This document shows, piece after piece, positions 1 to 11,753 of a DNA stretch of 64,000 nucleotides. Positions within the stretch are counted from its first letter, which is position 1. Each line of letters starts with the position of its first letter. A model generated the notes under the pieces. The model was given only the letters and a program-made list of their open reading frames with translations, was not told the origin of the DNA and made no database searches. Both the position numbers and the translations under genes were made by a program. Source of the stretch: Flammulina velutipes (taxonomy: Eukaryota > Basidiomycota > Agaricomycetes > Agaricales > Physalacriaceae); NCBI GenBank assembly GCA_011800155.1, contig CM022368.1, forward strand, positions 2,294,001 through 2,358,000, in the 5' to 3' direction.

Positions 1-1055
1 GAAACTGCCTCAACCTGCTCTCACCCAGAAGATCTATACTATGCCTGACAATGCTCCTCATGTCGACGTCTTCGAACCTCTAGAAATCGTTCTCTCGCCT
101 CGTGCCTCGCAAGATATCCCTCGACCAGTAGTACTCAAGAAACTACCTTCCGAGAACGCTGCCGATACACAAAACTGTGACGAATATCGTACTCAGCGCT
201 CGCCGTCGATTATGGAAATCGACTCCATGCCCCGACCTGAACCTATGAAGACTGAACCTAAGTACTATACTGATAGACGACATTCTGACCTACACGCTCC
301 GCCGATGAAACCTGCGACTCGTACCACTGCACCTAGATCGCAATACGCTGTTAAACAAGACTATGGCAGCCACAGACATTCAACACCTGAGAAGACTGGT
401 AAGTCTTTTTCAACGGTTGACCTCTTTTATGCTCACTGTCTGTTCAGAATACGCGAAAGATGGCATGTCAAAACGAGATCACAGGAATCGTCGCGACGAA
501 AACGAAGTAGCCAACACGGATGCCAGCATTATAGAGGTCAGTATTGATCTATGCGCGCAGTGTTGGGGCACATCTGACATTTATGTACTCTAGGTTCTGA
601 ACGAAATACAGGGCGTAAGAAAATTGGAGCTTCTACATGCCCTCAGAATTCAATGTCTCTACAGGTCCTCGTGAATAGGATTTCTCGCAAGTTTAAGTAC
701 GTGCGGAGTGATGTGCGCGCGGGTCGTATGAGCATTCTGCAGGATGCCGCCATCTCGTTGGAGAGCATGCGCTTGGAAAGGTTCAATTTGACCTATCATA
801 TTCCTCACCTATAGCTGACATTAACACCGTAGTGTTGGGCATTTCAATGCGCTGATTGACTTGGAGTCCGAATACGCGAGCTATAGACGTCGGTTGGTAG
901 ATGGTTATGGGGCTATGGCGGTGGTTAACAGTGAAATATCGGAGAGGCTGGGAGAAATTCTGCAGGCGCATGATCGGCGGATGCTCTCCAAGTCCTTCGA
1001 GGACGTGCTTGCACGCCCTCCCAGTGTATTGCTTGCTAGAGGACTGGCTGCCTGA
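1..1055 (+). CDS. Unrecognised protein, 5'-truncated by the window edge
   Basis: The reading frame is already open at base 2, so the true start lies outside the window; a Met at 41 is only an internal candidate. The first part is polar and rich in Pro, Arg and Ser. A clear donor follows base 398. The splice around 540-650 is ambiguous, because two different junctions both keep a frame open. From about 655 the product becomes helical and charged (MSLQVLVNRISRKF, then ALIDLESEYASYRRRLVDGY) and ends LARGLAA before the TGA at 1053-1055. An intron of about 50 bases ends just before 833. I recognise no domain. The C-terminal half looks like a coiled-coil or helical bundle after a disordered N-terminus. 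Function is unknown. Confidence 0.6.
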
Positions 1056-1371
1056 GTAACGAGTGTCTGTTGTACGTCACCCGGCCGGACTCTTTTGTAC
1101 TTAACGCCGGGAAAGTGATTTTGGCAATTTCATCCGACCCGTCACTGGGCATTTTTTATTGTGTATGGTTCTGGTCTCTTGTTCAGCGACATTCATCCAA
1201 CGTGTCCAAGCACAGAGTCGTGGCTGCCGTCTTTACGCGTTCCGCTCGTTTTCCAATGTCTTCCGGCCGAGTCCAAGGCTAGCTGCCAATGCCATATGGA
1301 AGAGGCAGTAAGTAACGTGGTGATCACATTGCTGCTTCTTGCTGACTGCCATCGACAGACAACACTCCACC
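1056..1371. other. Intergenic, 316 bp
   Basis: This lies between the stop of the first gene and the start of the aminopeptidase on the same strand. I see no convincing coding potential. It must hold the 3' end of the upstream transcript and the promoter of the aminopeptidase. No clear TATA box was found. Confidence 0.5.
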
Positions 1372-4300
1372 ATGGCATCCCCAGTTAAATTGGACATTGA
1401 CCCCAACCGTCTTCCACTCAACGTGAAGCCGACCCACTACGACCTAACCATTCACACCGACCTTGAAAACCTTACCTTCAGTGGTTTGGCCAAAATCAAG
1501 TACGTTCCTCGTCTCGCGACTCTGAACACCCGGTTGAACGAATACTCAGGCTGGATGTCAAGGAAGACACATCGACCATCGTGCTCAATTGCAATGACTT
1601 GGCATTCCAGGAAGTGTGCGTGGTACTCCCTCTCTCTACTTGCCACCCTTTGACCGCCGCATAGATCTCTCGTATCCGATGTCAGCGCGATAGCAGAACA
1701 GAAGCCCTCCACTCAACGACTCGAAGCTGGCCGTCTATTCCTCACCTTCGACTCGCCTCTCCCTGCAAACTCGACGGCTGAGCTGAAGCTCGGCCCGTAT
1801 ACCGCGCCTTTGGGAGACAGTATGACTGGATACTATAGATCGGCCTTCAAGAAGGACGGCAAGCAGAGCTACTACTCGTTGACGCAATTCGAGGTGCGCT
1901 AACCCCAATACCCATTAGACTCAATGTTCATTGTAACACATCTCTACAGCCGATCGATGCGCGTCGTGCGTTCCCGTGCTGGGACGAACCACTCCTCAAA
2001 TCTACGTATGCTATTACCATGATTTCTCGCGCCGATACTGTCAATCTGTCCAACATGCCCGCCATCTCAGAGACTGTGTACACCCCGGGAAGCGAACCAC
2101 AGTTGGAAGTAGAGATGCCTCTGGTCAAGGGACTTGACAGTAGCTGGAAGATCACCAAGTTCCAGACCACGCCCATCATGTCCACCTACATCGTCGCGTT
2201 CGCCAATGGTCCATTCACGTACTTGGAAGATTCCGTCAAGATGCCCTCAGGCAAGACAATCGCTCTCAGGATCTATGGTATGTCACATGTTCATGAATTT
2301 CTCGTCGTAGACACTCAGATCGTGCTCTAGCTACTCCGGAGTTGATTCATCAAGCCCAGTTCGCGCTCGACGTTAAGAAGAAGGTCCTCCCGCTGTATGA
2401 GGAAGTCTTTGATGTCGAGTTCCCGCTCCCCAAACTGGACACATTAGTCGTATGTTCTAGTTCTAGCCCCCTTCTGATTAACGACGGCTGATCTCCTTCG
2501 ACAGGCTGAAGATTTCGATGCTGGTGAATACGAGATACAGGTTCATAGCTAACGGAAGTTGACCCCATGCTACAGGTGCCATGGAGAACTGGGGTCTGAT
2601 TACTGGCCGGACAACTGCCTTCCTCGTGGATCCCGATACTACGGACAACGGCGCCAAGAAGCTGGTATTCACCACCCAGAGTCATGAAGTGGCGCACATG
2701 TGGTCTGTTCTGGTCTCCTTCAACTAAACGCGCTTCGATTTGACTAGATGTTAGGTTTGGAAACATCACAACTATGGAATGGTGGAACTACTTGTACCTC
2801 AATGAAGGATTTGCTACACTGGTAAGTCTTTTTGCGTCCTCAACATTCCTTGAGAACTAAAAGGACACTTTAGATGGGCGAGGTCATCATCGCGGGTAAG
2901 TCTATCTCTATTTATCAATGCCTACCAACCCCAATCTCTTTTGTTCAACAGACAAGTACATCTATATTCGCGTTGTTCGGAAATCCCGTCTAACATTTAC
3001 TCAGAGTATTCCCGGAATTCAAGCCCAAGTCGGACTTCATCAGTGATCATCTTCACCGGGCTCTTGCCTTGGATGCAAAGCGCTCATCGCACCCGATTGA
3101 AGTGGAGTGCCCTAGTGCTGACGCTGTCGACCAAGTATGACATTATCCGACGTGGGATCCTTCTTGAAATCTGAAATACTCCTCTAGATATTCGATGCTC
3201 TGTCCTACGCCAAAGCTGCTTCGGGTACGGGATATCGTAACAAATTCAAATGTACACATCATGCTAACGTGTCCACAGTTCTTCGTATGCTTCTAGATTA
3301 TGTCGGAGAGGATAAGTTCCTGAAGGGTGTATCTGTCTATCTGAAGAACAAGTTGTACGGCAATGGTGTCACTGAAGACCTATGGAAGGGCATCAGCTCA
3401 ACGACAGGTAAGCTGGACGCATCGCCTCGCAAGAATGAGGGTTTACATTATGTTTCCAAGGTCTCGACATCGTCAACTTGATGGAAAACTGGATCACGAA
3501 GGTATGGTTCAGGTTCTCTTGCCGTTGTATTTGGAATTGACATTGCGCAAGATTGGGTTCCCCGTTCTCACTGTGTCGGAGAACGACAAGGGGATAGAAG
3601 TCCGCCAAGATCGCTTTTTGGAGACAGGTATTGGCGAACCTGAAGAGAATGAGACTATCTGGTGAGCGAACATTGACCATACAAAAGGCATCCACACGCT
3701 AACTCCCTTTGGTCTAGGAATGTACCGTTGAACATCGTGTCCGCTGACTCCGCTGGTCAAGCAACTGTTGACAGGTCTGCGCTCTTGAGCAAACGTTCAC
3801 AGACATTTGCCCTGGACACTAATGTGCCGTTCAAACTCAACGGTGGGACTGCTGGCGTCTGTGAGTTTACGAATCAGTTCTTTCTATTTGTCGTGTTCTC
3901 ATGTGCTCTCTACAGATCGTGTCCTGTATACGCCCGAGCGATTGGCCAAAATTGCACATGAGGCTGCGAAGCCAAAATCTTGCTTCTCGGTTGACGACAG
4001 GATGGGTTTGGTCTACGACGCCTTCGCCCTTTCCAAAGCTGGCCTTGCCGATTTGAGTAGCTCACTCAACTTGATCGACATTCTTCGGGACGAAAAAGAA
4101 TGTGAGGATCTCTGATTTTCATGTGTTCTTCGGATATTGATTCTTCTTAGTTTTGATTTTGGATGTCATTGCCGGCAACCTTGCTGGTCTTAAAAGCATC
4201 TGGTGGGAGTCGCCTGCCATTGTGGAGAACCTCGATGCCTTCCGAAGGGTTAGTTGATTATGTGGCTGGGTGTACTGCCATCTGACATTGTTCTAGTCGC

Positions 4301-5359
4301 TTTTCGTGCCCCACGTTGATGTCTTGGGATACGAGTACTCTGGGACTGAATCTACGGATATAGCGCGCCTGCGGACGTGCGTTATTGGTCAGGCAGCCTC
4401 CGCTAAGGACGATGGGTACGTACACGTTTCGGCTCTGCTGGCTTATATCTGATGGGTGGTCTAGTGTGATCAAGGAGCTACAGTCTCGCTTTGCCCACTT
4501 CCTGAAGACTGGCGATAATTCGAAGATTCCTGCTGGATTGGAGCGCATCACGTACCAGACGGTGAGTATGTCGAACTTGGAAATAGGAAGATTTTACGAG
4601 AGTCATAGGCGGTCAAATATGGTGGCAAGGAGGAGCATGATGCCATGAAAAAGATTCTCGAGGAGGCGAAGACGCCGTCTTCCAAATTGGCTGCGATGTG
4701 AGTTGTCGGTTGACATTCGCGTCTCTTTCTAATCGTTCGCTCCAGCATCGCCCTCGGCTTCACGCAGGATGCAACACTAATCCAGGACACCTTCGACTAC
4801 ATGATGACCTCTTCTCGAGACCAGGACTTTATCTACTTTATGCGTGGGCTGACGAGCAACTCCAAGAGCCGCCGTCAAGCGACGCAGTGGTTCAAAGACA
4901 ACTATGAGACCGTTCGTTATGTTGTGCAAACTTTGACAGTAGCTTACACGGCGTTTAGATCCAGAAACGGTTCGGACAAAACTCGATGCTCAAGTACCTC
5001 GTCGAGGTAAGTGATTGACCCAGCATTTATGACTGGAAGTTCTGACAGGTTGCACAGACCTCTTTCTCTTCGTTGTCGACGCAGCAAGACTATGATGACA
5101 TGAAAGCGTTTTTCGAGGCTAGTTTAATTTCTCCTGATATCGATACGGTGGATAACACCAGCTGCAGGACAAAGATGTTTCCAAGTTTAACATGGCGCTT
5201 GCACAAACACTGGACACCCTTAGTGCGCGAATTGCCTATCTGGATGTGAGTGTATAAGCACATGTCGTACACGGAAAGTTGACAATATTTTAGCGGTCGA
5301 CTGCCGACCTTGGAAGCTGGCTGGAGAAGTGGAGGAAGGAGAATGGAACGAAAGCTTGA
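1372..5359 (+). CDS. M1-family zinc aminopeptidase (puromycin-sensitive/Ape2 type)
   Basis: This removes N-terminal amino acids from peptides; relatives are cytosolic or vacuolar. The start ATG at 1372 gives MASPVKLDIDPNRLPLNVKP, a typical family N-terminus with no signal peptide. Conserved elements follow in order: the exopeptidase motif GAMENWG (from about 2576), the zinc site HEVAHMW with the downstream Glu in NEGFA (2685-2820), and then the helical C-terminal domain ending KWRKENGTKA. The gene is cut into many exons by introns of about 50 bases. Two are tiny: a 22-base exon at 2874-2895 and a 4-base exon at 2952-2955, the latter needed to keep the frame through the conserved stretch ADKVFPEF. 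Zinc ligands and catalytic Glu are all present, so the enzyme should be active. The cap methyltransferase gene starts 135 bases downstream on the same strand. Confidence 0.93.
2952..2955 (+). other. 4-base microexon of the M1 aminopeptidase gene
   Basis: The bases ACAA sit between an acceptor (ttcaacag) and a donor (gtacat). The flanking introns are 56 bases (2896-2951) and 49 bases (2956-3004), both normal for this genome. With the microexon, the join reads GEVIIADKVFPEF, matching the family. Without it the downstream frame is wrong. Confidence 0.82.
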
Positions 5360-5494
5360 GTGGTGGCGGTGTGGTCTTGATTTGGTCGAGAAAGGTTACA
5401 TAAGACTATTGAAAGAGTGTGTTGATTGTGTATCATATCGAGCTGAGCATTTTCGACGGAGTCCTCGTCGCGCGCCGCCGCTGCCGCCGACGTT

Positions 5495-7407
5495 ATGCCT
5501 GCCTTTGATCCAGTGCGCGATGCTGTCTTGAATTCACCGCACGGCCAGTCGCCAGTCAGCGCGGGCTACCCGTTTCCTTCGCCATTTGCAGCCGGACCCA
5601 GCGCCGCTGCCTCCAACACACTTACACCGTCGATATCACGACGAGCAACGGATTTATCAGTCCTGCTCAATGCCGAAGACGACAATCCACGACGGCCGGC
5701 TCGCAGATCAAGCCTAACTCATCTCCTTCATCCGGCGGACGACGACGACGATAATCAGCTTTCAGCTTTTCAACCGTTTCGCAGACACGAACAGCAGCTG
5801 CAATACCACCAACAAGAACTTGACGACGATTACAGGCCAACTACCGCCTCGTCTCATTTCACTGCGCCGTCCCCCGTGCCAGATTCGCCTAACCAGTCGC
5901 GTCCATCATCCTCGTCCTCTTCATTTCCTGTACCGCGACCTTCATCTACTCCCCGTTCGACTGTTTCCCCTGCGATGCCCCCGCCTCCACTTCCACCAAC
6001 CACTCTCCCTTACAATCCCAAGAAACGGCTCACACCAGCCACGACAGTCCTCAAACCGCTCACCCAGGCGGAAATGGCCATGTTCAAGCAATACGTCGGC
6101 CAGGGAACCGAACGTCTCACCAAACGCAAACGAGACCGCGACCAGAGCGCAGACACACGGGAGCAACCACCAGCCAAAAAGATAGCGGGCGACGTGGGTG
6201 TCGTCGTTGAGCACTGTGCGTTGTCATTCTTCTCTCATTTTCCACTTCTTTTTTCTCACGGAATCTCTAGACAATTCCAGACCAGATGTCGGCGTCGTGC
6301 AGCGTCAAGATTCTCCCATTATCGGACTCAAAAACTTCAATAACTGGGTCAAGTCCGTGCTTATATCCCGCTTCGCCCATCCCGCTCTCGTCGGCGAACC
6401 AATATCAATAGCCATTCCGCCCCGGGAACAACGGGATAAGCGCCTCAAGGGTAGAGTGCTCGAATTGGGCTGTGGGAAAGGAGGCGACATCATGAAATGG
6501 ATAAAAGCCAAGATCAGTGACTACATTGGGCTAGGTATGTATCCTACCCCTTCCCTCCAGATCGGCGTTGAGAATTCCTTCAGACATTGCGGCTGTTTCT
6601 ATAGATCAAGCTCGTCAACGATGGGAGACTCTTAGAGGGAACCGCTTTTCCGCCAGGTTTCTCGCAATGGACTGTTATGCACATTCGCTAGATGAGAAGC
6701 TCGATGAACGTATCCTCCGAAATCCTCCATTCGACGTCGTGTCCATGCAGTTCTGCATGCATTATGCTTTCGAGACCGAACGAAAAGCGCGCTGTATGCT
6801 GCAGAATGTTTCAGAATATCTACGGAATGGAGGCGCGTTTATTGGGACGATACCCAGTCATGAGTTTTTGTTGTACGTGTTCGGGGCTCGCTTTCATCCT
6901 ATTCATTCTGACAGGCTCGATAGAGATCGACTGGACCAAATCCCGGCAGACGCGAAGGAGCTCTCCTTCGGGAACAGCGTTTACAAGATAAAGTTTGAGG
7001 ACCGGGAGAAGAGGACCTACGGCCACAAGTATTCGTTCTTTTTGCGCGATGCGGTGGATGACGTCCCCGAGTATGTGGTGTTGTGGGATCCATTCGTCCA
7101 GTGAGGCCGTTCTGTCGTGTTTCCACACTCTTTGCTGACAGAGTCCTCAGGCTGGCTGAAGAATATGGGTTACACGTTGTCTACAAAAAGGAGTTCCACC
7201 ATGTCTACGAGGAGTTTCAAGAAGACCCAGAATTCGGACCTTTGATGGTGCGCATGAAGGTGGTCGACGAGCAAGGCGAGAGTTCCATGGATGAAGATCA
7301 ATGGGAGGCTGCTAGTGAGTCTTTTATGTTCCTATCTTCTCTTCATGACCTAACCCCACGTCTCCATAGATATTTACATTGCCTTCGCATTCGAGAGGCG
7401 GCGGTAG
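5495..7407 (+). CDS. ABD1: mRNA cap guanine-N7 methyltransferase
   Basis: This enzyme methylates N7 of the guanosine cap of nascent mRNA in the nucleus, using S-adenosylmethionine. The product starts MPAFDPVRDAVLNSPHG and has about 190 disordered residues rich in Ser, Pro and Asp. The catalytic domain begins at the conserved HYN and FNNWVKSVLI motifs, the first completed across an intron at about 6220-6270. The SAM-binding motif is LELGCGKGGD (about 6462-6490), followed by GLDIAAVSIDQAR, which is formed by splicing. MQFCMHYAFE is the family signature of the methyltransferase core. The last exon (from 7371) gives IYIAFAFERRR then TAG. The core is intact and complete. The long N-terminal tail is typical of fungal Abd1 proteins but is not itself recognisable. 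Confidence 0.94.
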
Positions 7408-7576
7408 TGCACCTTTTTTGTCGCTTGTACTTATGTATCGTAGCATATCACCCGGACTGTATTGAATAGCATAATATCTGGCCTACTTATCATTAGCGAA
7501 AGCCATAGAGCAGCGTAATCAAAGACAGCTTGGTGAATATCGATATAGAATAGGATAAGTAAGCGTAAATGTCCCT

Positions 7577-10560
7577 TTATTCCTGACCAAAGCCGACTGT
7601 TTCTCTGCGCAATAAAAGTCAATGGAGATCGGCCATGCAAAAGAAGATGAACATACTCGACAGCCAAAGTGAGCTTTTGTTCCAGGCTAGCATAATCCTT
7701 GTAGGGTGGAAGATCGATCCGATTGAAGCAAGTGTGACTCTTGGGTAGCTGTGTCGGGTCGCCCGATTTCTCAATAGTGAACCGACGCGGTCCATCCGAG
7801 CCTTGCAGATCCTTGAAACCGTTGACTGGTATCCTAGACGTGCCCGTTGCGAACTGCAGCAGGCGGGACTTGCGTTCTGGAGGCCAGCTCCGTACGCATT
7901 TCCAGAACCACTGAATGACCTCGTCGTTCATCTCGTAGCCCCGATAATCCGTGAACTTGGTCCAGTCATCCCTGTGTCACACGATCAGCAACAGGACTTG
8001 AACAAACGGAGACGAGATACGCACACGTCGATTTCAGACATTCCACCAATGAGCAATTCCAGCTCTCGCTCGTCAAACACAGTGATAAGATCCTGTGGAA
8101 TGAGTTCGCTGAATCCGGACATGAAAGCCTCAAACTGCTCCTTGACACGCTTCGAAATCCGGTATTCCACCACGGCTTCAACATAGTCCTTCTTGTTGTC
8201 CTGCGTTACGGGAACGTCCTCGCCACCAGGCTTCAACTCAATCGTCACCATTTCTCCGAAGCGGTCTTCAGTTGTCGTAAACGTCTCATCGATGATATCT
8301 GTAATGTCATTTTCACTGCAACGATGTCAGTCGAAAGTTCGATAACAATAGAAAATTCACTGACAGCATCCACGTCATGCCACGGTGCAACTCGACATCC
8401 ACACTTTCCAAGTCAGACAGCGTAACCTTCTTCTTGAGAATCATCTTGTAAAAGCTGACGATGAAGTAGGCATCCAAGAATCGACGATGGAAGATACCCA
8501 GACCCAAGCACCGACCGATGAACTTGAAATAGTTCAAATGCTCGGGATTGACACCAGACGCCGGGTTGATTTGAAGGGTGTAGTTGTCGTGAGCGGAATA
8601 CTCAAAGAGGCAGTAGAAGGGGTTGAACATCTCATGAGAAAGCAGGAAGAAGAACTCTCTGTAACAATCGTCATGAATCTCTGGATGAATGATATAGTTG
8701 TCAATACTGACCTTGACAGACCACCGTAATCAAGACCATCCTCTCCATCGAACTTGATCATCAAGCGCTTCTTCAAATCGTTGGGCGTCTGTCTCATGAT
8801 CTCCGCATAACTGTCCTCGAAAATGTGATTACGCCTGATTTTGATTTGACAGTTTCCGGGCTGCGCGCGCATGGCTGGCTGGCTGCGGAAGTAAATGAGC
8901 TTCCTCCTAAAGTCGCGCTTGTACTGAGGAACATTGGCATCGAGGGTGGATGGCAAACGTGGATCGTCCCAGGTGGTTGTCTTTGTGTTGTGGTCCACGA
9001 AGTATACACGAGCTGTAGAGGTCAGACGCATTTCCCAACCAGATGGAAGGGGTCCAAGTTGCGAGATAGCCTGAGGTTGCAATGCAGACCCTTGGCCATT
9101 TGGTCCCATGACACGGATAATGGCTTGTCGACGAGGATCTACCCAGGTGGTCGTGCGTGTGTTGTGGTCGACGTAGTAAGGGCGCCCTTCCAGTGTGAAT
9201 CGCTCCTCCCACCCATTCGGTAGCGAGCCAGAGCCCGCTGTCGTTGTATTGTTTCCAGATATGGTAGAAGGTGTTGCGGGCGGGGGTGGAGAGGCGACCG
9301 CAGCGCTGTTGCGAGCTGCGCCGGTGTTGTTGTTGGCCTCCAGAAGGTCATCTGCGAGGATCCGTCGGGAATGCTGGTCTCGAGCAGCATTGGTTTCACT
9401 GTCTTGGACGTTATTGTTGACTGTTGCACTGGCAGATGGGCGATTCCAAGTGGTAGTTCGAGTGTTATGGTCAACGTAGTATGTACGGCCCAAAGGGTCG
9501 ATACGTCTCTCCCATCCAGGAGGAAGAGCGCCGTACTGGTCGACATTGGGGTTGAAGTTCCTCATTTGACTGTTTGCAGTTGCGTTTGCGTTGGTTGATT
9601 GCTGTGCTGGGGCTGCGTTGGCGGCGACCGGAGCAGCAGAGGAAGGAGCCGCAGAAGATGGCGGTCCGGTTGAGCTCGTTGGGCGCGATGCTGTGGGCGG
9701 CGATGTCGCTGAATTCTGAGGCTGCTCCGAGTCTGGCGATGGTGATGGCAAAGAGGTGGCAGGGCCCGCGTCTGTCCCTGTGGCGTGGGAACTCGAGACA
9801 CGAGAAAGGGAACCAGCTGGGCCTGGCAAGGCCAAGTTTGATGTGCTTGCAGATGGCGAATTGTTGAGGCCCATGTCGGCCAGCGCAGTATTCAGGCCAG
9901 ATACTTGAGATGGCCCAGGATTGCTAATGGGCTGGTTGATGTTGGTGGACAGGTAGATAATGAGTTTGCCATGCACGACTAGATTGTCATTCGACTTTTT
10001 GAGATCCAGAGTGAGCATCTCTGTAGTGCAATTAGTATCATCTTGAGCGATGTAGTTGACAACGCACCATGTCCACCCAGCTCCAGGTCCAATACATCGC
10101 TGACTCTCACATTAACGACACCAAGAAATCCCTGGTCTCTTCGTTTGAACTTGCGCTGGTCGAATATCTGCACGGCGACAACGGAGGAGTCCTTGACAGT
10201 GCTGAGATTATTGTAAATGAGCGTCGTTGAATCGCGCGCTAAAAAGTATGGACGAACATGTCGAAACTCTCATTCCAGTAGGGATTAAGCGTCTTCTTCA
10301 TGACGCTGGTTGTATGGGTCTGCTCTGCATCCACTGTGATGACCGCGAAGGGGTCGGGCAAGCGGAAGACGTCCCGCTTAGAAAGACCATCGGCGGCAAC
10401 GACTGGACAAGTAAATTTAGCCAATGCGATCAGGAAGTTGTGTATGAGTCGCTAACCAGTTATCCTTATCTTGTTATTGCGCCTGTGACGATGAACCCGC
10501 AGTGAGCTGGAGAACGGATAGCAATCGGGCGACTTACAATGCGCTGGGTGGGACCGACAT
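7577..10560 (-). CDS. RSP5: HECT E3 ubiquitin ligase of the Rsp5/NEDD4 family
   Basis: This ligase ubiquitylates membrane transporters and other PY-motif targets in the cytosol and at endosomes. Domain order is canonical: an N-terminal C2 domain ([22 protein letters not shown]), a Ser/Pro/Ala-rich linker, three WW domains (each with GWE...YYVDHNT or YFVDHNT and TTTW), and a C-terminal HECT domain. The catalytic Cys is in [11 protein letters not shown] resolved both ends from splice signals. Exon 1 is only 23 bases (10538-10560, MSVPPSA). Exon 2 (10457-10506) supplies NNKIRIT, which joins to VVAADG as in other C2 domains. The last exon completes [11 protein letters not shown] and the stop at 7577-7579, the invariant Rsp5 tail. 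All functional residues seen are intact. Confidence 0.95.
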
Positions 10561-10827
10561 GATGGTAGGAGTTGAAGAAGAAGGTAGCAACAGTGAACGC
10601 TGCCGGCAACGATGTCAAATGGCTCGTGTAGCGTTAGGCGCCAAGTGGGCGCACTCGTCGATGTGAACGTTCAAGACAACCGTTTTGACTAAGCGCTGGA
10701 TGCCAAATCCAGACTCGGCTCACCGGCACGGGACTATCACACCGTAAAGCAAAAATATCCTCTAGCAACACCTGAAATAGTTCAAGACACCAGTACATAA
10801 TTACAGGGAGTACAAAGAGAATAGCAA

Positions 10828-11484
10828 TCATGGAAGAGACATGAAGAAAGAATTAGGTACGCCACGGTCCATAGGGGGAGCCCTCCGAAATGGATCAACT
10901 ATCTCCACCTCGCTGGCATTCATGAAAACAGGTACGGAATCGAAAGTGGGTGTCTGCAATGCGCCTACGTGGCGCATGTTTAGGTTGGACAGCTTCATAG
11001 ACTCCGAAAGGCTGGTGGTAGAACCTGTGGACTCTGCATCCCAGAATGGATTGAACTGACTGAGCTCCGACTCGGCAGAAGGGGGTGCGGTGCGTCTTCT
11101 GCCTACCCATGAAGGTTGTGCAGTTGCGAATGAACGGGTCCTCTGTCTTATTTGCGCGATCTCTGCCTCTGAGACTGAGGCAGAAGCCGTGCTCTTATGG
11201 CGGCGGCTGATGATACTAGGCGGTATAGAACGGCCTTTCTGTGAAGGGCGTCTCGAAAACTGCGATGAGAAGTAAGAGCTTTGAGGTAGGAGCATAGACA
11301 GGGACGTACCATTCCCTTTAGACCTCTGGGTTTCTCCCGCAGAGTCTCCTCAGATGTTATGGACTGAATTTTATGAGGAGGATGAACAACGGTCAGAAAG
11401 AAATGGAAAACGCACACTGCTAGTTGAAGCGGTGTCATTGACATTGACGGTTTTGCGGTCAAACCAGGAAGACAAGCGATTCAT
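10828..11484 (-). CDS. Unrecognised small Ser/Arg-rich protein
   Basis: I read three exons. Exon 1 starts at 11484 (MNRLSSWFDRKTVNVNDTA). Exon 2 reads SITSEETLREKPRGLKGM. A 50-base intron (gtacgtccc to tcatcgcag) then leads to the last exon, FSRRPSQKGRSIPPS, ending NSFFMSLP at the stop 10828-10830. All junctions are phase 0 with good signals. The product is about 180 residues, basic and probably disordered, with a short region SQFNPFWDAES. No known domain is visible. It lies 267 bases upstream of the RSP5 start on the same strand and is divergent from the MIT-domain gene. The exon model is an inference from phase and signals. Confidence 0.62.
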
Positions 11485-11753
11485 AATATGGAGGTAAAGG
11501 AGAGAGTGATTCACTATCAAGTGACTGTGTCAATTGATTTTTAAAGGAGGTCCGGAGGGGTCATAGTAAAAATAAACATAGTTAGCCATAAATTCGAGAG
11601 GACATTTTTGCGGCACAGAAAGCTCAGCAGACCCGATACCCAGTTAGAGACCTTCAGAATTTGTGCCAGACGTGAACTTTAAAGAGGTGGCGCGAAGTGG
11701 CGGAAGTCAAATTGTCACACTTGTGTCACGCATACTTCTCTGACCCAAACGGC

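Noticed and set aside
615..646. 32-base intron in the first gene
   Set aside because: It has GT and AG ends, but it is shorter than any other intron here, and an alternative junction upstream leaves the frame open without it. The true structure is unresolved.
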